A stretch of DNA of 11,967 nt, from assembly GCF_000003605.2 (NCBI RefSeq), contig NW_003132848.1:194559-206525 (forward strand). Reading direction: 5' to 3'. Positions 8,201-11,967 of the stretch are shown piece after piece. Position 1 is the stretch's first letter. Each line of letters begins with the position of its first letter. The stretch is from Saccoglossus kowalevskii. Its lineage: Eukaryota; Hemichordata; Enteropneusta; Harrimaniidae. The translations under genes and the position numbers were made by a program. The notes beneath the pieces were generated by a model. The model did no database searches. It had not been told where the DNA came from and saw only the letters and a list, made by a program, of their open reading frames with translations.

Positions 8201-10185
8201 GTTAGATAATATGAAGGACGCCGAACTCAGAATACTTGAAGACAGACATAATATTAATGAATGGCTAGATGTTACAGATACTGTACACTATGAACCAAGG
8301 GAATTGGATATTACCATAAGTACACCTTACATGTGTGGGTGAGTTAATGAAATGTATTAGGGATTTAACATAAATTGTTTTGAAAGAGGACATATTAGTA
8401 TTTACTATATTACGTCAAATGGTGACAAATGTCATTTATTTTAATATTCAGATATGTCACAGCACGTGCAGTGCATAAAACAACAGAGGAGATTGTGAAC
8501 AACTGGAATAAAGTTGTCAAGAAAGTGGAAGAAGATATCAAGCTGATGAAGATAGTTCTTCTTCAAAAGACCGACGATCCAAAAACAATGCTAATTTGTC
8601 TAGCAGAAAAGTGTAAAATGGTTGAACAAGTTGTAAGATTTCAGAAATGGGGATATGGCACTCGTTTGCTTAAAGTACCGTTCAGTGGCGATATCCAGAT
8701 GCATAATGGGGACAAAATTACAATTAAATCGTCTGACATGTTTACTCTTAAAACTAAAAAGAGAACCCAATCATTTCATTCGTTGCAAGACAATTATTGG
8801 TGGATACGTGTTGAACCAAAGAAAAGACAGGAAGTACCAGTGGTCCAAAAGGGTTTTATAGAATTTTATCGAATTGATCATAGTCATAATGATGATTCAA
8901 TTGATCCCTACCAAGCAGAGCCAATCACAGAACTAGAATTTTCGCTATATTCAAGGGTAAGATTAATATACCTAATACCACATCGTTCCTAGAACATGTC
9001 CCATACTGGGCCCCTTGTCTTTGGTATTACCACAATTGAATATAAATTGATTTATCCCATGATGGTTTACTGAAGTAAAAAGCACGACTTTGCTATTCAC
9101 GAAGCAGCATAGAAATGAACGTTAGCAGTTCAATATTTAACATTTGATTAGACATAGAACACACCAAAGTAAACATACAAGCAACTAGAGTTCCTTACTG
9201 TTACCATCGCATTTAAAGTGTTTATATCAAGAATTATTAGAATATTGTCATTAGTTTACTCAAATTAAAAATGCAATATTTCGCAAAGCTTAAATAACTT
9301 TGAATAAGTGTAGTAACCCCAACATATTTTTTTTTCTTTTATGCAACATACAGTTATCCGATACAGGTAAGTACCATATTTTGTTTTTTTGTATTACACA
9401 CGTGAAAATGTGTCATATACTTGGATGGTGTAAATTACGTATAACATCAAATAGCATAAACATCGACACAAGTGCAAGTCTTATTACACCTTATTATTAT
9501 TATTATTGTTCATGTTCCTCCTACATATTGCAGAACTGGATGTAACCATCGACATTTTGGCCACATATATCCAGCTAGAGAATCGATGGAAAAAGCTTGG
9601 GCGACAACTTGGTCTAACGCCCGGGGAAATTTATAAATGCAGCCAAAAGTCAGACAATCTTGGAAAGGCACATGCTATGCTTGATCTGTGGTGCAAGAAA
9701 AGTTCTCAATGCAAATCAATCAATACATTATTCACCGCTTTAGAAAATGCGCATATGGATAGATATGTCAATATCATTAGAGCAAGTTTGCCTGCAGCAG
9801 TCATAAAAAGAGGTAATATGTTATTTTCAATTAATATGTATGCAATTATGTGTATCTCTAAATCGCTGTTGAGTATATTAATTGGTTTGTCTAAAAATAT
9901 TATGAAATTATATTCACAGACTTCGAAAAAGCCATACGCTACTTGTCAGAAGAATTGTCCAGTAATCAGTGGAAATCCTTTGCACGTACACTTGGCCTAT
10001 CAGACGCCTGTATAAGCCACTTGGTCGCAGATAACCAACGTGACGAAAAGGAGCAGATCTACCAGATGCTGAGGGAGTGGAAAATGCAAAACGGCTCGTG
10101 TGCTTCAATTGATGTTTTAGTTGATAAGCTGGAGCAGCAGCAATTGCAGGATTTGGCCGACTATTTGCGCGCCATCGTTATGTAA
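5271..10185 (+). CDS. PIDD1-like LRR-ZU5-ZU5-UPA protein with two tandem death domains (10 coding exons, 1130 aa)
   Basis: Coding exons: 5271-6660, 6767-6898, 7060-7112, 7219-7500, 7725-7901, 8043-8338, 8452-8956, 9354-9366, 9534-9812, 9920-10185. All nine introns (106, 161, 106, 224, 141, 113, 397, 167, 107 bp) are GT-AG, and the frame is kept throughout, ending at TAA 10183-10185. Order of parts: LRRs about residues 13-500, ZU5-like 526-642, second ZU5-like 645-782, UPA about 785-945, death domains 951-1035 and 1044-1128. This order is known from PIDD1, a cytosolic scaffold that recruits RAIDD/caspase-2 or RIP1/NEMO; human PIDD1 has fewer LRRs and one death domain. A similar role as a death-fold platform here is inference. 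ATG 5271 is chosen because an acceptor (AG 5267-5268) lies just before it and the upstream ATG 5226 is inside the intron tract. No signal peptide or membrane segment is seen. It could equally be a lineage-specific LRR/death-domain paralogue rather than a PIDD1 orthologue. Confidence 0.9.
5307..6898 (+). other. Leucine-rich repeat domain, about 21 repeats of 23 residues
   Basis: Residues about 13-500 follow the 23-residue pattern LxxLxLxxNxLxxIPxxIxxL seen in SHOC2, PIDD and Roco proteins. Nearly all repeats lie in one 1390-nt exon; the intron at 6661-6766 interrupts the twentieth repeat after Ile-Gly, and the last repeat plus a capping segment (Arg-Leu-Lys-Gly-Asn-Pro) fall in exon 2. Most repeats are exactly 23 residues; one near residues 106-127 is one residue short, and one near 359-381 lacks the usual IP step. 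Residues 162-281 show a two-repeat higher-order period. Such domains form curved solenoids that bind protein partners; the partner cannot be told from sequence. Confidence 0.93.
7219..7901 (+). other. First ZU5-like module (exons 4-5)
   Basis: Residues 526-642. It begins with a Gly-Gly-Tyr-Phe-Ile-Ser-Ile-Pro-Pro-Arg-Ala-Val stretch (residues 534-545), which matches the opening strand of ZU5 domains as in PIDD, UNC5 and ankyrins. Exon 4 (282 nt) and exon 5 (177 nt) both begin and end at codon boundaries. The closing strand reads Val-Thr-Asp-Leu-Gly-Met-Phe-Val-Phe (residues 628-636). In vertebrate PIDD1 the closing strand carries the His-Phe-Ser self-cleavage site; by eye the aligned residues here are Asp-Leu-Gly (630-632), so autoproteolysis is not expected. 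The last part of exon 5 (after about residue 643) already begins the second module. Confidence 0.75.
7795..8470 (+). other. Second ZU5-like module (end of exon 5, exon 6, start of exon 7)
   Basis: Residues about 645-782. The module restarts with a Gly-Ile-Ser-Ile-Val-Val-Pro strand, then a long beta-type stretch with Leu-Pro-Trp-Pro-Pro (725-729), then Glu-Trp-Leu-Asp-Val-Thr (751-756), and closes with Thr-Pro-Tyr-Met-Cys-Gly-Tyr-Val (772-779). Its position between a clear ZU5 and a UPA module matches the ZU5-ZU5-UPA core of PIDD and ankyrins, but the sequence itself is divergent, so the call rests mainly on order and length. No His-Phe-Ser is present in the closing strand. The intron at 8339-8451 splits Gly 777 after its second base. 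Confidence 0.55.
8477..8956 (+). other. UPA domain and preceding helical linker (exon 7)
   Basis: Residues about 785-945. A charged, probably helical segment (Asn-Asn-Trp-Asn-Lys through Glu-Glu-Asp-Ile-Lys) leads into Ile-Val-Leu-Leu-Gln-Lys-Thr-Asp-Asp-Pro-Lys (811-821), then a Phe-Ser-Gly-Asp-Ile with Asn-Gly-Asp-Lys-Ile-Thr (854-867) typical of the UPA beta fold, and a Tyr-Trp-Trp-Ile-Arg-Val-Glu strand (892-898). UPA is the conserved module between ZU5 and death domain in UNC5, PIDD and ankyrins. The exon ends at a codon boundary (AGG, donor GTAAGA at 8957), directly before the 13-nt micro-exon. Confidence 0.65.
9354..9366 (+). other. 13-nt coding micro-exon
   Basis: The exon lies between a strong acceptor (a T-rich tract at 9326-9340, then CATACAG ending at 9353) and a perfect donor GTAAGT at 9367. 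It encodes Leu-Ser-Asp-Thr plus the first base of a Glu codon. Exon 7 ends in phase 0 and exon 9 needs one base to enter the death-domain frame, so the 13 nt (4 codons + 1) is exactly what joins them. Without it, the next exon reads Asn-Trp-Met-stop (TAA 9543-9545). The phase match and both splice sites make it very likely real; only RNA data can say whether it is always included. Confidence 0.82.
9534..9812 (+). other. First death domain (exon 9)
   Basis: Residues about 951-1035 show the death-domain pattern: Arg-Trp-Lys-Lys-Leu-Gly-Arg-Gln-Leu-Gly-Leu (967-977), an Ile at 982, Met-Leu-Asp-Leu-Trp (998-1002), then Ser-Ile-Asn-Thr-Leu with Ala-Leu-Glu (1011-1020). Death domains are six-helix adaptors that assemble oligomers with other death domains. 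The exon is 279 nt with phase 1 at both ends, so it can be gained or lost without shifting the frame of the second death domain. Confidence 0.88.
9920..10185 (+). other. Second, C-terminal death domain (last coding exon)
   Basis: Residues 1043-1130 form a second death domain: Gln-Trp-Lys-Ser-Phe-Ala-Arg-Thr-Leu-Gly-Leu (1059-1069), Met-Leu-Arg-Glu-Trp (1092-1096), Cys-Ala-Ser-Ile-Asp-Val-Leu (1103-1109), then Lys-Leu-Glu (1112-1114) and a final helix ending Leu-Arg-Ala-Ile-Val-Met before TAA. It shares with the first death domain the WK-x-x-x-R-x-LGL core, the ML-x-x-W motif and a C-x-SI-x-x-L-x-x-x-LE segment, which suggests they arose by tandem duplication. The acceptor is ATTCACAG ending at 9919. 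Confidence 0.9.
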
Positions 10186-10187
10186 TT

Positions 10188-10267
10188 CAAATAAACCCCG
10201 CGGTATCCAAATAAACCTTGTGGTATCAAATAAACCTCGCGCTATTCAAATAAACCCCAATGATATC
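10188..10267 (+). repeat. Four tandem units of about 20 bp, each with an AATAAA poly(A) signal
   Basis: Starting 2 nt after the stop codon, the unit CAAATAAACCnnGnGnTAT recurs at 10188, 10208, 10227 and 10247 with spacings of 20, 19 and 20 nt. The fourth copy is the most divergent. Each unit holds the hexamer AATAAA (10190, 10210, 10229, 10249). These are the nearest poly(A) signals to the gene, so the transcript probably has a very short 3' UTR. A further AATAAA lies at 10517-10522. Confidence 0.85.
10249..10254 (+). terminator. Likely poly(A) signal region of the PIDD1-like gene (last of four clustered AATAAA)
   Basis: This is the last of the four AATAAA hexamers within 70 nt after the stop codon. 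Cleavage would be expected 10-30 nt further on, around 10265-10290, where the sequence turns to CTTAAAAACATAAA and then a T-rich stretch. Which hexamer is used cannot be told from sequence. Confidence 0.45.
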
Positions 10268-10386
10268 TTAAAAACATAAATACTGTTTTAACTTTTACAC
10301 GAGTCATGAACATTGTTTCCCTTATCATGTGTTTATTTCAATTGTTATTCACATTCTGATTTGTAGTGATAGTATTTCCACTTTGC

Positions 10387-10400
10387 ATATATATATATAT
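10387..10400. repeat. AT microsatellite
   Basis: Seven AT dinucleotides in a row within the gene-free stretch between the poly(A) cluster and the retroelement remnant (10268-10560). No other feature is seen in that stretch except an extra AATAAA at 10517-10522. Confidence 0.9.
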
Positions 10401-10560
10401 CCCTGTTCTTGAAGATGCACAATCGAATAACACTATCTAACAAGAAAGCACGTTGATAGAAAACAATCAATTCATCTCAATTCATTCAAACGTATCATAT
10501 ATGAGTTGTTCAATTCAATAAAGGACAATTACCATTCGTTGGTTCTGTCTCTTTCATTCC

Positions 10561-11385
10561 AAAAGCGACCTGGAGGGTGGCAGCTTAGGTAAAGATATAT
10601 ACGGAGACCCTACATATACAATTACGGCACTGTTCAAAGAGGATATATTACTAAATCATAGGTCAGTTCTCTTGTCTTTTGGTATTGATACAAAGAATGA
10701 TTCAGATTCAAGACAGAAGTATACTGAAGACGATTTAGTGAAAATGATAACATATTTGTTCATTGTGGTGGGCAAGTCTTTCAGCAAACTGTTGTTATTC
10801 ATATGGACTCTAATCGCGCCCCTTTGCTTGCTGAATTGTTTTTGTATTCTTATGTAGCGGAATTCAGTGAAGGTTTAATGAAAAATAGAGCCAAGAAAAT
10901 GGCTCGTTCCTTCAATTTCACATTTCGTTATATTGATGATGTTCTGTCACAGAACAATACCCAGTTTAGTAGTTATTTACATGCTATGTATTCTAATGAA
11001 CTTCAAATTAAGGATACTACTGACACACTGAATTCTGCTTCATATCTTGAACTACTACTCGAATTTGAAAACTGTAAAGTGGAAAACTGTATGACAAGCG
11101 TGACGATTTTAATTTTGCTATTGTGAACATTCCATATATTGATAGCAACATTCCTACATCACCAGCTTATGGAGTTTATATTTCACAGCTTGTGTGTTAC
11201 TCGGGAGCGTGTTCTAGGCTTTCCTGACCAGATCTCAACTATTGACTGCCAAGTCGATAAGCCAAGGGTTTCTGATTCCTCAACTTAAACGTGCATTTAA
11301 GAAGTTTTTTGGTCACCATCATGAGTTGGTGGCTTCCTATGGGATTCCTGTCTGTAACACGATTGCAGATTTGTTTGTTGATTGA
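10561..11385 (+). pseudogene. Degenerate reverse transcriptase fragment of a retrotransposon
   Basis: Conceptual translation in shifting frames gives pieces of a reverse transcriptase family common in marine invertebrate genomes. Piece one (10561-10746) holds Gly-Asp-Pro-Thr-Tyr-Thr and ends Asp-Leu-Val-Lys-Met. Piece two (10746-11086) holds Asp-Asn-Ile-Phe-Val, Asn-Arg-Ala-Pro-Leu-Leu-Ala-Glu and the catalytic Tyr-Ile-Asp-Asp box at 10929-10940. Piece three (11087-11227) holds Tyr-Asp-Lys-Arg-Asp-Asp-Phe-Asn-Phe and Tyr-Gly-Val-Tyr-Ile-Ser-Gln-Leu, then a stop. Piece four (11239-11385) ends the homology. Compared with my memory of intact members, the region with the first catalytic Asp (motif A) is missing between about 10690 and 10710, and the conserved Gly-Ile-Pro-Met-Gly-Thr is changed. 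It is dead. The exact class (Penelope-like or other YIDD-type element) is not certain. Confidence 0.82.
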
Positions 11386-11640
11386 TGTATGTGGTCGTGT
11401 TTGTCCTTGTGACTTGGCGTGGTTGTTTGTTCAGTAAACTTGATTTGAAATTTTTCCCTGACATGACTTTGGAACATCACGGCGAGTGTGGCATGCCAGC
11501 AGCAGATGCTTACCCTTCACGTACACCTGATCTGACTCCCTTGTGCGGGTTTGTAATGCTCCGCTTTCATTGATTTTGTCAGTATATTTACTGATATTTG
11601 GAGAATGGCTTATTGGTACTACTATAATTATTATATATAC
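11386..11640 (+). mobile_element. Possible 3' noncoding tail of the same retroelement
   Basis: This follows the RT remnant directly. A short stretch with GCTTACCCTTC...ACACCTGA at about 11508-11530, then a T/G-rich stretch, resembles from memory a repeat segment that follows similar elements in bivalve genomes. The open frame here (11382-11573) has no recognised domain and I do not call it a gene. No target-site duplication or terminal repeat could be identified, so the element's ends are unknown. Confidence 0.3.
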
Positions 11641-11856
11641 GTTCAATGCAATATTACGTTGTCGAGAGAGATCCACGTCTTTGTGTAAGAATTCTTCACC
11701 ATAACTCAAAAGGTAAAGAGCGAATTGTCATGCAGTTTTATAGGAAGGAATACCATTACCACAAGAACCAATCGATTACATGATGTGATCTGGTTGACAT
11801 GGTATTTTTAAATTTGTTTCACCACTACCAGATAACTCTCATTTCCAAATTACTAT

Positions 11857-11869
11857 GGGGGGGGGGGGG
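11857..11869. repeat. Run of 13 G
   Basis: A pure guanine homopolymer in a gene-free stretch (11641-11967). Its length is likely variable between individuals and error-prone in sequencing. The rest of the stretch contains only a small hairpin (ATTGAG/CTCAAT at about 11913-11931). Confidence 0.9.
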
Positions 11870-11967
11870 TTCAAGATATGGATTAATCAATCCGGTTGCC
11901 ATGAAAACTGCATTGAGTATACACCTCAATCATACAGTGAATACTCGTTTTGTCTACCCGATTGAGT

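Noticed and set aside
8774-8785. Ser-Phe-His-Ser in UPA as a possible PIDD cleavage site
   Set aside because: The known motif is His-Phe-Ser at the end of a ZU5 module; the residue order and place here are different.
8655-8861. Second plus-strand frame inside exon 7
   Set aside because: It overlaps the UPA-coding frame, which fits the splice phases on both sides; this alternative does not.
9491-9508. TTA triplet repeat
   Set aside because: It is a short microsatellite within the pyrimidine-rich end of an intron just before the exon 9 acceptor; it needs no separate function.
11382-11573. 63-codon open frame after the reverse transcriptase remnant, and the 92-codon minus frame at 11431-11709
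   Set aside because: Both lie in what is probably the noncoding tail of a dead element and show no domain.
1-11967. tRNA, rRNA or CRISPR-like arrays
   Set aside because: I looked for B-box-like motifs, cloverleaf arms and evenly spaced direct repeats, and found none beyond the repeats listed.

Overview
The window reads as genomic DNA of an invertebrate animal. It is AT-rich, has GT-AG introns of about 70-400 bp and animal-type poly(A) signals, and carries a decayed retrotransposon of a reverse transcriptase family known from many marine invertebrates. The main gene has an animal-only domain set (leucine-rich repeats, ZU5, UPA, death domains). A weak resemblance of the retroelement's 3' tail to repeats of bivalve genomes hints at a mollusc, but the sequence alone does not settle the phylum.

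One gene is well supported: a + strand, ten-exon coding region from ATG 5271 to TAA 10185. Its exons are 5271-6660, 6767-6898, 7060-7112, 7219-7500, 7725-7901, 8043-8338, 8452-8956, 9354-9366, 9534-9812 and 9920-10185. Every junction is GT-AG, and the reading phase closes over all nine introns to give 3393 nt (1130 residues plus stop). The protein has about 21 leucine-rich repeats, two ZU5-type modules, a UPA module and two death domains in tandem. This is the architecture of PIDD1, the scaffold that recruits RAIDD and caspase-2 in vertebrates, with an extra death domain. The His-Phe-Ser self-cleavage motifs of PIDD1 are not seen. A 13-nt micro-exon lies just before the death-domain exons, and skipping it would bring in a stop three codons later.

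Upstream (1-5270) there is no convincing large gene. It holds an imperfect fold-back repeat (about 1060-1290), a possible small spliced gene or leader exon around 2192-2492 with a canonical-looking 70-bp intron, a degenerate tandem repeat (2915-3290), two strong minus-strand splice donors (3751, 4849) that may mark a divergent transcript, and a candidate 5' UTR exon of the main gene ending at 5161.

Downstream, four copies of a roughly 20-bp unit, each containing AATAAA, start 2 nt after the stop codon. From 10561 to 11385 lies a reverse transcriptase pseudogene with an internal deletion and several frame changes. The rest, to the window end, is noncoding and holds a run of 13 G.
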